From Oikopleura dioica (lineage: Eukaryota; Chordata; Appendicularia; Copelata; Oikopleuridae), in assembly GCA_907165135.1 (NCBI GenBank), contig OU015569.1:4402001-4466000 (forward strand): a DNA stretch of 64,000 bases. The letters are read 5' to 3'. The translations under genes were made by a program, and so were the position numbers. A model generated the notes under the pieces. The model saw only the letters and a list, made by a program, of their open reading frames with translations. It searched no databases and was not told where the DNA came from. Shown piece by piece: positions 23,201 to 34,174 of this stretch (positions are counted from its first letter, which is position 1; every line of letters begins with the position of its first letter).

Positions 23201-25427
23201 GATTTTAGAGATATCGGGCACGGACGAGGAATTTGTGTGTCCCTTCGACGTGACAGTCCTCGATCAATTTGACCAGAGCAAAACATCGCGTCCAAAACAA
23301 GAACGTCAAAAAGCAGCTGCAAACACGTCCCGTCATCAGAAAACCTCCAGTTCTGTGAGCAGCGGAGCTCCCACCTCTCTTTCCTCAAATCGATCAATTT
23401 TATTGTGGCCTAAATTGGCGGCTGGTCAACCGGAATCCAAGTCAGTAACACTGCGGGGCCGTGGTGATTATGCCTTGAACTTGTCTGGATGTGGATACAA
23501 AGTGTTCATGAATGACAAACAAGTGCAGAGCGGGGAAATCCTCAAGTTCAGCTCAAAGAAAGACGTCCTCCTTCAAGTAAGATGCGAAGCCAGTAGTGAT
23601 GATGACTTGATGAACTCGAAACTAAACCTGGTCTCCGTCGACGACTCATCCCTCAAGTCATGCATTCCACTCATTTCGCAAGTAGGAAATCCCGTAGTGA
23701 CAGTCAATGGCGAAACGAATCTTTCAAAATTAACAATTCCCGTTACTTTTGGCAAAGGGTCGTCAATGCTTTTGAAAAATACTGGCACCGCGGAAGCGTT
23801 CGTTCACTTTCTGCAAACTAAGGTAACTCTTCTATTAACAAAACTCTTTATAGTAATCAAAATTTCCGTAGAACTCTGAGAAAGGCCTTGTTGATCCACA
23901 AGTGGTTAACCTGCGACAGGGCGAAGAGAAAACGATCGTTTTTACTTCTAGCAAAACGAGCGGCGATGACGAATTCATGATGTACTCTGGATCCGCGCGA
24001 CTCAGAGAAATTATGGGAACGATACTGAACACTGAAAAAGGTAAAAATTTCCTAACGAAACCGTAAAAACGTATTCTTTCAGGGGCTGCTGCGTGGAAAA
24101 AAACACTTGGCAAGCTGAATTCTGCAAAAATAACTCGCTTGAATTTCGCCTTCGACCCGAAGTTTGAAGCCTTTGATGACCTGGGAATTCTGCCCGATAA
24201 CTACGTCTCAGTGTTCAACACTTTCCTGCGTCATCTGACAGTCGACACCATCAAAATTAAATTCCAACCGGTGCCGAAGAAGACTCACACGCGAACATCT
24301 TCATTGGACTCTGTCCCGACTAAACACAGTGGACAAAACGAAAATCCGAGCCTTGTCGTCACTCCATCTTTACTTGACCTAAATCGAGGTAGCACTATTA
24401 TTTTTAACTTTTGATTAATTGCTTTCTAAGAAAACGAGTTGTCTGTTATGGCATGTGGAATCTCGCAGCCAGTAATTATGAGCTGCAAATACGACGATTC
24501 GATGATGCGAGTAGCACCCACGCGCCTCGAGCTGAAGCCAGGAAAGAAAGAGAAGCTAATCGTAATTCCCCTGAACGACAACAATTGCTGGGTGCAATCG
24601 CTGCTTCTCCAGACTGACAAGGTCTCGCAATCAGTAGGCGTGCAACATCTTCGGGCCCCACGCAACGAGCTCGTCTTCTCCCAAAAGTAATACTACTGGA
24701 AATCATCTTGCATCTAGTTTTTTTAGTCTCGTGGACTTTGGTTCTGTCGACGGGAAGCTAGCAGTAAGCAGGAAGGTTTCCCTCACGAATAAGGATGAGG
24801 ACACATGTTCTTGGTTCCTTATTCAGCAAGCAGGGGCAAGTCCTGAGGGTCGATTCTCTCTCACGCCTCGTGATGGCGAGCTCAAGCCGTAAGTCTTCGC
24901 CGTTTTACTTGACAGTAAGAGAATTTTCAGTGGTCAAAGCGTCGAGCTGACAATCAGGTTTGCCCCTCCGCGTGTTCCAGATACTTACGAACAAGACTGG
25001 CTGATCGAGTACCATAAGAAGGGCGAAGTGGGACTCGCCCGGACAATGCGACGAATAAGCTTGAAGACAAAGGCCGCCACGAAGCTGTTGAAGAGCTTTG
25101 AGCTAAAGCCAGCTGCAGCTATCTTCGATAATGTTACGCCTGACTCCGGAACGTGAGTTCATTACCGTTCCCCGTTGAATTTTACCTGAATTTCTTAGGA
25201 GGCGAATGGTTATTCAGTTGCAAAACAGAACCCATTCACCGATGAACATTACCGCCTCAGAGCCCGAGATGCCCTTCAGCGATAAGCAACGCTCGTTCAC
25301 GCTCAAGGATGGTGATCAATCCTTACCCAGCAAATCTAGTTCAAATACGAATTTAAAACGCAAATTCATTACTTTTGGAAAGGAGAACACTCTGAATTCG
25401 GTTTCTCCGCCAAAGTTAATGAAATAG
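20262..25427 (+). CDS. CEP192-like: CEP192/SPD-2-like centrosomal scaffold protein
   Basis: ATG at 20262, within 15 nt of a possible trans-splice acceptor. The first exon is short, the second ends near 20640-20700 and a very large exon runs to 23822; five or six short introns follow to the stop at 25427. The product is roughly 1,450-1,500 residues. The N-terminal third is acidic, Ser-rich and disordered (phosphorylation-rich, as in scaffold proteins that bind Polo and Aurora kinases). From about 22,280 on it is built of tandem ASPM/SPD-2/Hydin-like immunoglobulin-fold repeats (VEFNLTHGQPIFVPISFRP; VQLSGPEITPRFNVHSFSS; LVDFGSVDGKLAVSRKVSLT). This layout fits SPD-2/CEP192, which recruits pericentriolar material and is needed for centriole duplication and spindle poles. 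The second/third exon boundary is unresolved. Confidence 0.75.
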
Positions 25428-26655
25428 CCTACTGGTGGGAGAAAAAACTGACCCTTCAGTACTCTTCTTTCGCCAGCAGTTTAGAGTCGTTTTTCAAAAG
25501 GCTGTGATAAAAGTCATTACTTGATATGCCAGCCTTTTGAAAAGATTTTGATTATTTATTATTCGGTGTAGAAAGAGTTTGCTTGACTAGACTTTCAGGA
25601 GCTTTGAAAACTAATAGACATTCCATACTTTATTCATTCCACTTTTTTACGTACTTATCCGTCTCTCTAAGCTCTGAAGGTCTAGGGTAGTTCCCTATTG
25701 TCAATGTGCCTGCAGAGAATATTCACTGTTATTTGATTAGAATATTTTAAACATTGGTCGGTGATTGAGTGCTCTGCATGTGCTTTGAAAATAGCGAGTA
25801 TTTTGTTTTGGGTGAATGCTTGATCTAGTTGTAGCCGCGTTATTACGTTGATTTTCCGATCTATTTGAATACGAGCAATCTTGAACCGCGCTTGTACGAG
25901 AGTGAGATCGCTTTCACCAACCAAGAAGGCCTCACACAATTTCTCAAACTACGGGCAGATCTATCGTAACTACGATATCTTCACTCTTCGTTTCCATTCC
26001 TGCACTTATACTGCCTATTTTACCCAGCCTTCGATTTTTAATAAAATAAAAACTATCATTCATCAAAACTCAAGAAAATACTCTGATAACACTCATCTTA
26101 GTACTCTTTGTTGTTACTCTTTGTTTTTTTTCTTTGCTCGTATTGTTTATTGAAAACTACAGGAACGTGAAAGTAACTCGGCAATGATGAATGAAGCGCA
26201 TCTGCAGTGAATCCGGATAAGTAGACCTAGATTAAGAGACCAGTGAAGTAACTTGAAAAATGGCACTGTAAGAATATTCTTTCGGCAATGATTTGGCTGA
26301 ATTTATGAGTTTTTTTCCTAGCTGTCTTTGTTGTTGATCGTGAAGGTTGCGCTTAAAAAAATATAAGTCAACTCAACATGAGTTAGAGCGAGTGAAAATG
26401 AGTGATGCGATGGAGTTATTAAATACGTTAACTATTCAAATTGAATATCTAACGAATACGAAACAAGATGACTAATGAGATGGATGGTGTTGCGCGATGA
26501 GATTGTGGCCTTACCCCTATTTTCCCTAACAATCTGATGAGTTGTCTAGAACTTATTCCGAGCACATTCCTAGAGGAAATATTAGTTAATAACATTTTCT
26601 TAAAATTCATATCTTTATTTTGTGATTATAAAAGAATACTTTCCGACAATTCCGT
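25428..26655. other. Intergenic stretch with a short perfect hairpin
   Basis: No supported gene in 1.2 kb. A 14-bp perfect inverted repeat (TTTTCAAAAGGCTG, 25491-25504 and its complement at 25530-25543, 25-nt loop) lies just after the CEP192-like stop, probably in its 3' UTR. An 85-codon minus-strand frame (25682-25939) lacks any recognised domain. Confidence 0.4.
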
Positions 26656-27171
26656 TCAGAAAAACATACCTGAATCCTCAGAGTCGAATCTTTGAGCGGC
26701 ACGGGCTGGAGCTCTAGCAACAACTTCGTCTTGAAAATCTTCGTCTCGTTTTTCGTCGATGTTTACACTTTCTGCTAACTCCTTTTCGTAAACAGACGGG
26801 TGGCGAAGAATGGCACCAGATTTGATTGCTTTCATCATTTCTTTCATCTCCTTTGCGTCCTGTTCCTCCAATCGTTTGCGATTCATGTTTCTCTTCCGCG
26901 CAGGTGTTTCCGAGCACTCGGTCATCTTATGCCGGATGAGGTCGGCCTTCGCCGCGTAGTACAGCTTGCAAGTGCCACATCCATACATGCCACGGTGCCA
27001 CAAGTGCACTTCGCACTCATGGGCAACCATCTCAGAGACAGTGTCTGATCCATGCCCGCAGGTTTCACAGTTGTGTGTCTTTCGCACTTTAATCGTTGGC
27101 TGAGTAAAGTAGTCCCAAAACACTTTGGGAGGCTCATCGAACACAACGGGTACTGGCTTCTTGAACACCAT
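26656..27171 (-). CDS. Small zinc-finger protein with one C2H2 and one C2HC finger (171 aa)
   Basis: ATG at 27171 sits 1 nt after an acceptor-like TTTGTAG. Two fingers are adjacent: CETCGHGSDTVSEMVAHECEVH (C-x2-C-x12-H-x4-H) and CGTCKLYYAAKADLIRHKMTEC (C-x2-C-x12-H-x4-C). A basic stretch (ARKRNMNRKRLEEQ) follows and may be a nuclear signal; the C-terminus is acidic. The linker between fingers is longer than in classical DNA-binding arrays, so RNA or protein binding is as likely as DNA binding. AATAAA lies about 35 nt after the stop. It is the last gene in a four-gene same-strand cluster. No orthologue recognised. Confidence 0.65.
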   Translation of the reverse strand: MVFKKPVPVVFDEPPKVFWDYFTQPTIKVRKTHNCETCGHGSDTVSEMVAHECEVHLWHRGMYGCGTCKLYYAAKADLIRHKMTECSETPARKRNMNRKRLEEQDAKEMKEMMKAIKSGAILRHPSVYEKELAESVNIDEKRDEDFQDEVVARAPARAAQRFDSEDSGMFF

Positions 27172-27326
27172 TCTACAAATCGACAATTGATTGCTCCGTA
27201 GATAGGTTCTAGTTCATTTTTAAAGAAGACAGAATGAATGAAAGCAAATTGTATTAGGGCTGTAGCAGTTGGATGTTGTGAGATTTTTGAGTTGGAAGAG
27301 TTAAAGCGATAAGGATGTCTGTGATA

Positions 27327-28048
27327 TCAGGATATAGTACAGCAGGTGATAGGACTTTTATGCTCGGGTTTTCCGTTCAAATGTCTATACGTCATGTCGA
27401 GTAGTTTTTGGAATGCTTCGTCTACTCTCTCTCCAGTCTTAGCTGCAAGAAAAACTTGAGGGAGAATATAAGCTAGAATTTTACCGCTAGTTTCGATGTA
27501 TTTGTCTTTTGCGACTTTCTCCGAAGATTCAGGGTCGACCTTTTTGGCGTATTCGAACCCTTGCTCCTGCGTGACGACTCGATCTGCTTTGAGATCGATC
27601 TTATTCGCGCAAATCATTATGGGCACCTTGGTCGAGTTCTTCACTCTTTGAATGTGGTCTCTACAAATCGCGCGTGCATTTTGGGAACAAATAAACGAGT
27701 CTTACTTGAAGTTATCAAGGCGATCGAAGGACTTGTCGCACGTCGCCGAGTAGCAGAGCATGAAGCCATCGCCGTTTTGAATGTAGTGGTCTCTGATCGC
27801 CTCAAACGACTCTTGTCCGGCTGTGTCTGTTACTTCGAGAAACACTCGTGCTCCTGAAGATGTTGAGCACCATTTGGTATAGCTGTCCTCGATGGTAGGG
27901 TCGTAATACTCCGCAAAAGTTCTCTACATATAATTAAAATCTTTTCCTCTTTGGAAGTAGCAACCTGAAAATATCGAATAGTGATGGCGGATTTGCCAAC
28001 ACCTCCTTCTCCGAAGAGAACAAGTCGCAATTTTTCCGTCTTACTCAT
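27327..28048 (-). CDS. Ras-family small GTPase
   Basis: GTP-binding switch protein of the Ras/Rap branch. Start at 28048 (MSKTEKLRLVLF). The G boxes are all visible: G1 GEGGVGKSA, effector loop YYDPTIEDSY (Ras-type), G3 DTAGQE, G4 NKID, and G5 ETSAK, which is split by an intron and restored by splicing (ACTAGCG/CTAAGACT). The C-terminus is CTIS after a Cys, a CAAX box with Ser at X, predicting farnesylation and membrane attachment. The region between G4 and G5 is slightly longer than in Ras. Four exons, GT-AG introns. It lies 128 bp downstream of the DNAJA3-like gene in a probable operon. Which Ras/Rap/Ras-like subgroup it belongs to cannot be fixed by eye. Confidence 0.85.
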
Positions 28049-28176
28049 TTGCCATAATCTGAATTATTTCAATGTTAGTTAACGCCTCGAGAAATTATGC
28101 TAGCGTCAATCGCTTTCATTTGAACTTGTTTTTGACCGTTACAAAATGCAGCAATAAATAGCGTTTTCTTTAAGGA

Positions 28177-29872
28177 TCAGCTGTTCGTCTCAGACTTCTC
28201 TATACGCGGTTGATATTCTCCCGTTCTAAGTGCCCCAAAGACTGAGCCCGAGTAGTCGTCGTCTTTTGAGAACTGCTCCAAGGCCGCTTTTTGTCTCGCT
28301 GTAAGATTCTTTTGAACGTCGAGTTTAACCTAAAAACATTATTCAACGGTCTGAAATCGTAGTATGCTGAATCATTCGTTTGATTTACCAACAATTGATG
28401 AGCGTACGTGAACGCCATCAATTTTCGTTTTATGATTTACTATTAAAATTATTTCTCTTCAGCGTAAAGAAGCTTTTCTTTTTGAAATCAATGCGCTCTT
28501 GTCTGAAAATTGATGATCTCACCTTTATGAGCATATCGCCGTGCTGGCCGGAAAGTGGGTCTTTGATTCCATGATTCGCCAAGCGCAAAAGCGTCTCTGG
28601 TTGAGTGCACTCGGGAATCGTCATACGCATAAAAGTCTCTTCCTGCATTCCGTGTACTCTGATCTGCCCGCCTAGCAGAACTAACACAAAACAATAATAC
28701 TTTCGCTTTCTTAAAAAAAACTTACGCTTGGAGAGCGGCACTTGCACTGTCTGCATGACATCGAACTTGTCCCGTGAAAAGATTGGATCGGGCATGATTT
28801 CGAATGTGACGAAAATGAATTGATCGCCAATCATTAATTTGACCGTCTCATTATCGAACACTCCTTCGGGAATCGCCACCGTCACTGTTTTAATCTTTAC
28901 GCGGCTTTTAATGATTGAAACTTCAATCGATCATGCTTCTCGCAATGGAATCTACTCATTAATATGTCCAAAGCCGTTTCCTGAACAGTCCAGCCTTTCC
29001 CGTAGCAGACTGCACAATTATGCGTTGCAAAGGATCCCTTCCCGTGGCATTTGTGACAGGTCGCTTTCGTCGAGATCGGTCCAGCGCGGATGAACTCTTT
29101 GCCCGTTCCGCCGCAGCGTGGACACTGCAGAACATGCGCGTTCGTCGAGTCTAGGTCAGCTCCAGATCCTTGGCACTCGTCGCACTCATCTCTTATCAAG
29201 TCTCGAATGGTTTCATTTCCTCAAAAGAAGACAGAAAGAGATGTTCGAGACCTAACCTAAGTCGCACACGCACGCGACGGCTACCACCCCTTGCTGCTTC
29301 TTGGAACGTAATTTTGAGCGTTACTTTTTGCGCCGACAAGGGAATGAAATCGGACTGCGTTTGGTTGAAGTTCATTCCTTTGAATTAAAAAAAGGGCTGA
29401 ACAGTAGAAAAGCCTACCTTTTATCCATTCTGCGTGGGGATTTTTCTCGAAAGGACTGTACTCGTGGAATATTTTTTCGTACTTGTCTTTTGTTTCCTCC
29501 GCATAATCATCGTGGCTCGCCGCCTCCCACGCAGCGTCCTGGTCATATTCAGCGCGGGACAGATCATCGCGCAGCACCTTGTAGGCTTCCGACACCTGCT
29601 CGAACACTTTCTTCGCCAATGGGTCTGGGTTTGAGTCTGGATGATATTTCCGGGCTAGTTTGTAATATGCCTTTTTGATGTCCGATCGGCTAAAATTGTT
29701 TGTTTCTATCACTGATCAAACGTTTAACCGGGTTTTACCTGGCCTGTCTGTTGACTCCCAAGATAGTATAGTAATCCTTGCCTTCTGCTGGATCAGAAGA
29801 GTCCTGTCCCCTTCGACTTGCAAATCTGAGAATGCGCCCCGAACATCGCCCGACACCCCTAAGGAGGGTCAT
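28177..29872 (-). CDS. DNAJA3-like: DnaJ (Hsp40) co-chaperone, mitochondrial DNAJA3/Tid1-like
   Basis: Type I Hsp40 that stimulates Hsp70 ATPase. ATG at 29872; the first residues (MTLLRGVGRCSGRILRFASR) look like an arginine-rich mitochondrial presequence. The J domain contains YYTILGVNRQAS and the catalytic HPD loop (KYHPDSNPDP). Then MTFQEAARG-like ITFQEAARG, and four zinc motifs CDECQGSG, CPRCGGTG, CHKCHGKG, CAVCYGKG. The C-terminal substrate-binding barrel follows (VAIPEGVFDN; LGGQIRVHG; ANHGIKDPLSGQHGDMLIKV). Stop at 28177. Several short introns; the one after the fourth zinc motif fits GT-AG with donor at GGACT/gttcag. The presequence and type I layout favour the mitochondrial Tid1 group. 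A tiny overlapping upstream ORF (ATGATATGA) precedes the start. Confidence 0.85.
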
Positions 29873-30005
29873 ATCATCCTCTTAATTCTAGACATAAATT
29901 CTTTAATCGTCAGCTTTCGTCGTTTCAGTTTATTATGAAAATTGATCTCGCGGTTAAAAAAATATATTCAGATAACTGTACAGAAGAATAGTGAAGAAAT
30001 AATGA

Positions 30006-31278
30006 CTCAGTAGCGAAGAATGTCGATTTTATCGTCTTTGAATGCGATTATTTTGCCGAAGATGTCTATCGAAGCGACGCTGTCGTATTTTTCCAGTTCT
30101 TTGAGATTATCTTTCAGGGGCCCGTACAGCTTTATGATTCCGTTTCCGTCCGCTACTGCCAGCTCTTGAATCGTAGGAAGATAACGTAGACTAAAAATCG
30201 AGTTATTTTTATTCTTCTAAGAAGCAAGCTTACTTCAAAGACATATGGGCAGAGAAGGGAAGTTCAAAGCCCCGTTTGAAGACTTTCTTCATTTCTAGCT
30301 TTGGCTTAGATGCTTTGAGTGGATTCTCCGGGAAGTGAAACATCGCCAAGAAGTTAGTGTCGTAAGCAAAGAGAACGAAATCGTTCTCGATAGAAATGGC
30401 CAATGGGCAACCGAAGTTGTCGACAGTGCGGATCTTCGATTTCAGTTCAATCTTGTGCCTCGACTTCGAGTAGCGCCAAATACCAACGACAGAATCAAAG
30501 TCTGCCGAGAGCACCAACTGCGCGTTGCTGAACAAATGTATTACTAAATCTAAATCAACAATATATTTTACTTCTTTGACCAGTCAATTGCTCGTACAGG
30601 GGAGCGATGGCAGTGCTGACAGATCCCCCAATCGTCGTTGGCAAGAACTCGTACGTCGCCGTTGTTGAATCCGACCACAAGTAGTTCTGGGTAGGCCGGG
30701 CATGTCTTTAACACCCGCGGTGCGGATGGACATGGAACAACCTGAAAAGAATCTATTAGCGAGCACAAAAGGAAGTGTTCTTACCCTGTCAGGAACGTCT
30801 ATCTTCACAGGACTTCTCGTAAGATTCCAGTAGCAAAGGCTATCGCCAAAGACAGATATTACAGTCGCTCCAGAGCCAATCGCGGTTACTACGGGTTTAT
30901 TTTCGTATTCCAGCGAAATGTCATTTTCGAGCATGGAACGGTCTCCCGTCAATCGGTTCACTTTGTTAACTGAGCGGATATTTGCCTAGAAAACCTCAAA
31001 TAATAACGAATACTCTGGATAAAAAGTACCTCCAATTGTGCGCTAACTCTATTATAAACAGAGAAAAGAAATTTCTGAATTTGATCTTCTGGATATTTGT
31101 CCGCCTGCAGCTCGACAGAACAATCGGTCGTTGTCGACGAGTTCTTCACCTTGGAAGAGTTGTTTTTGGCCTCCTTAGTTTTGATTTTGGAAGTCTGGAC
31201 ACGGGCGTTCGCCTTATCCTTCGCCAAGTTCCATTCCGAGCGAAAAGTGGCGCCGATTTGACTGACAGATGAGAACAT
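30006..31278 (-). CDS. WDR54-like: WD40-repeat protein, WDR54-like
   Basis: ATG at 31278, 9 nt after a T-rich acceptor. The N-terminal 90 residues are charged; the rest shows degenerate WD40 blades (SVFGDSLCYWNLT; LLVVGFNNGDVRVLANDDW; LVLSADFDSVVGIWRYSK; LAVADGNGIIKLYG). Stop at 30006 after DKIDILRY. The order VPCPS - hydrophobic blade 'GFNNGDVRV' - 'RSPVRAIDWSKK' - 'VLSADFDSVVGIW' resembles WDR54 (VPCPS, GYGNGQVHLY, ARAICALDL, LLSAGEDTFVHIW), which is the basis for the name; this is by memory of the family and moderately sure. It is the first gene of a four-gene same-strand cluster. Confidence 0.6.
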
Positions 31279-31684
31279 GTCCAATCTATAAACAAATTCG
31301 CTAGCATAAATGGCTACGATCTTTGATTGAAAAAGGTATAACAGAAAAAATCGCTGACATTTTTCATAATGATCTTCTTCAAAATGGCCTTTCTCGAACA
31401 GAAAAATTGATAAAATATTAGAGCGCCAAGAGCGTGCGCCCATTGGTTGATGATAATCCCGTCGGAATATCGCGACTGCGGGAATCTTCTAACACAGAAA
31501 CCCCTCTGAATAAAATATCACAAGGCATCGTTAACTACGAGGGATGCTGATAACTCTCCTAAAGAGTAATAAAAAAACAGCCGCTCTGATTTCTTTACGG
31601 ATACGGTAAATTATTTATAACGATGAGAATGTACGGTAAATGAAAACGAGTTTATTTTCATCGAGAGATACATCATCAAGTGTT
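31279..31684. promoter_or_regulatory. Upstream region of the four-gene minus-strand cluster
   Basis: Candidate promoter of the cluster WDR54-like to zinc-finger. A minus-strand AATAAA near 31645 belongs to the next small gene. No specific element recognised. Confidence 0.3.
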
Positions 31685-31867
31685 TCACAAAATGAGTTCT
31701 TTTGTAAGATCGATTCCTTCGAGCAAGAGGGAGAGCTCAGGAAGTGTGTCATCGTTGCCGGATTGGAAGCATTCTTTCCGGGTCGGAGATGTGTAAAGGA
31801 AGACCATTCCATAGAGAGGACCTGGTTCTCGTCGTCTTGGTTTGAGTTGCTTGGTTCGCCGACCCAT
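31685..31867 (-). CDS. Small basic protein candidate (60 aa)
   Basis: ATG at 31867 (MGRRTKQLKPRRREPGP), stop at 31685, and an AATAAA about 40 nt downstream. The N-terminus is strongly basic, the C-terminus acidic (TLPELSLLLEGIDLTKE). No signal peptide or domain. The close AATAAA argues for a transcript, but the frame is short and alternative overlapping frames are also open, so coding status is unsure. Confidence 0.3.
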   Translation of the reverse strand: MGRRTKQLKPRRREPGPLYGMVFLYTSPTRKECFQSGNDDTLPELSLLLEGIDLTKELIL

Positions 31868-33309
31868 TTTTAGAAATTGCTTGCTTTTGAGGAAATTCGT
31901 AAAGTGAGTTGCATGGCTCGGAGTACCAAAAAACTGCGATAGAAAGGGTGTTTCTTTTTCAGAATTTCTCTCTTGAAAAGAAAAAGGATGAAAAATCAAG
32001 CGTTCGAGTCAATCTGTGTTGGGAGTTTCCGACCCATGCAACCCACTTTTTTGACTTTTTGTGTCTTGTTTCGTGTGTGCCGCAGCTGGCAACCTGTATG
32101 TCGGAAGTGAAGGCCAATTAAATTCCTGGATTCTAATTACGACAGACTTTGATTACTCATCCTTCACATGCTCTCGGCCTGGATGTTTTGTTTCGCCTCT
32201 GAGGTTCTTTATCACTAAAAATAATCGATCATTTTAACGGTTAACATTCGGAAGTTAACTTAGAAAGTAGTTGTTATCCATGCTCTTCGCCTCGTCTCAA
32301 TTTATCTTTTGGCATTTCCGATCATTTCACAATTTAAAGTCGGAATTCCCACCGGCTCGAAATAATCATTCTCGAAAGCAGGAAAAATCGAAAGTCCCAC
32401 TTCGGGGCCCATCTCTGAGACCCAGCAGTGGTGAGATTTTCGAGCCGACGGAAGCCGCTAGAGAAACTCTTGCCAGGGTCTGAAAAGTCACAAATTTTGA
32501 CTGAGCATGAGCACGGCTGAGCATCGGCGTGCACAAATTTGCTGAGCATGATTGAGCACCCGCCTGCTCAGAAATGGTGCAAAAGCAGAAGTTCTTCAGC
32601 AAGAGATTATGATTTGGTGTTTAGACGAAACTCGAGTGAGTGAATTATAATCATTATAAAATAAAATGATACACTATCATATAAAATCATTATGATTCTA
32701 GCGATATCACGAACTGCCCGACGAAGCCCGACAAAGTTTAATCGTTAGCTGCAAGAAGGATATGTTTGGACACGTTTTTGCCCACGAAGTTTATGGATTT
32801 GAGTCAAATCATTTGACAGTCATTTGTGACTGCAAAATAAAATTATTAATCAATATCTCGAAAATCTGTATCGAACTAAAGATAATTTGGAATCAACGAT
32901 GACATTTGACTCCATTTGAATTTCAGCTCAAAAATTCTAAATTATTGATTTGCATCAAATTCGTAAGAAAATCAACATCATAAGAAACGCTGAACATAAA
33001 TTTCTGATGTTAATAGAAGTAGCGGGGAGCCTCTAAGAGCCGCTCGATATCTGTCAAATCGACGATCGTGTCCCCGCCGGAAGTGACAACTATGACAAGT
33101 GATTGAAAATAGCACATTTATTCCCGGCGTATTAAACATATAAAAATGACAACTGGCAATTACAAACTCCGCTGAAGTTGTAACATGATGGAAGGGTTCT
33201 TTGATTTTATCAACTATTTCAAATCGAAGAAATATATTTAACAGCTGTTGAATTTTGATCATATTCTTAAGTTTATGGAATCGAATCCGTCTATAAAAAA
33301 CCGTAGAGA
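31868..33309. other. Noncoding stretch
   Basis: No supported gene. The part at 32480-32570 holds several copies of TGAGCA/TGCTCA words without an ordered unit. Confidence 0.4.
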
Positions 33310-33505
33310 GGGGTTATCATTCGAGCCTATGATTCGAGCCATCCAATATCTCTAGAATCTGGGCTAGTGGTTAGGGTTCGGAACTAGGAACTCTTAACGG
33401 GGGGTCCGGGGGCGAAGCCCCCTGGTTTAGGCCTTAGGTGGGGGGTCCCGGGGGCGTAGGGTTAGGGTTAGGGTTAGGGTTAGGGGCAGCTCGAATGATA
33501 ACCCC
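33310..33505. mobile_element. Short inverted-repeat element (MITE-like) with internal TTAGGG repeats
   Basis: The ends are a perfect 17-bp inverted repeat, GGGGTTATCATTCGAGC at 33310-33326 and its complement at 33489-33505, extendable outward by a few mismatched bases. Inside are G-rich tracts and a TTAGGG array. A possible 8-bp flanking duplication (AAAAAACC) is low complexity and not convincing. No coding frame. Confidence 0.6.
33457..33486 (+). repeat. Telomere-type TTAGGG tandem array (about five units)
   Basis: TAGGG followed by four TTAGGG units, inside the inverted-repeat element; interstitial, not a chromosome end. Confidence 0.8.
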
Positions 33506-34174
33506 CTACTACCAAAAAAACCTACACGACCCTTGATTCGTACTTAAGTCTCATGGCACTACTCTCTTCTAGTGACTTCTTCAAAAACGCTGAGAACGCT
33601 TAAATAGTTGATCAGCAGGTGAAATTCCTCGTTTCAAGTTGTGATAGTGTTATCTATCACTGACCGTGTCGTTGTACACGCGAGTCGTCCTAATTTCTTC
33701 CCTAAATAGCCTTCGCCGTCCTGGTGCGTGAGAAAGACTTTGTGAGAAATTCCAAACAATTAAGAAAGTACCCAAAATCTGAGTTGAAAAAAAAATCTGA
33801 CCACTTGTTGGCGCGATCCAGAGGGCTTCTTTTCTGGACACGCTCTGAAGGAATACTACCCTCGCGACCTAGTTTGTTTATCTGATCATTAGGGGAGGAG
33901 GCATACGTACTCAGACTGTTGAGAAAATCAACATCTTCACGAACAGAATCAAGCAGAAAACAAAAAATACAGTTTAAAGAGAATCCAAGAAAAATACGAC
34001 GCGAGTACCAGGTTGCTGAAAAGTGACAAGGACGCGAGAAAAAGAGCAAGAAGAAGATATAGTCGAGGAAGATCAAAACTCAGACAGAAACCGAGAAGAA
34101 ACGCACGACTTCTAAGGAAATTACTTTTTTTTCATAAAAATTAACGGAGCTTGATGGAGCTATAGCGAGTGAAG
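33506..34174. other. Noncoding stretch, promoter of the first mosaic gene
   Basis: A minus-strand open frame with hydrophobic segments (33702-34076) has no domain or splice support and is not called. Confidence 0.35.

Noticed and set aside
25682-25939. 85-codon minus-strand open frame
   Set aside because: No recognised domain and no supporting splice or polyadenylation signals; left as noncoding.
33457-33486. Chromosome end
   Set aside because: Only about five TTAGGG units, flanked on both sides by inverted repeats and ordinary sequence, so the array is interstitial.
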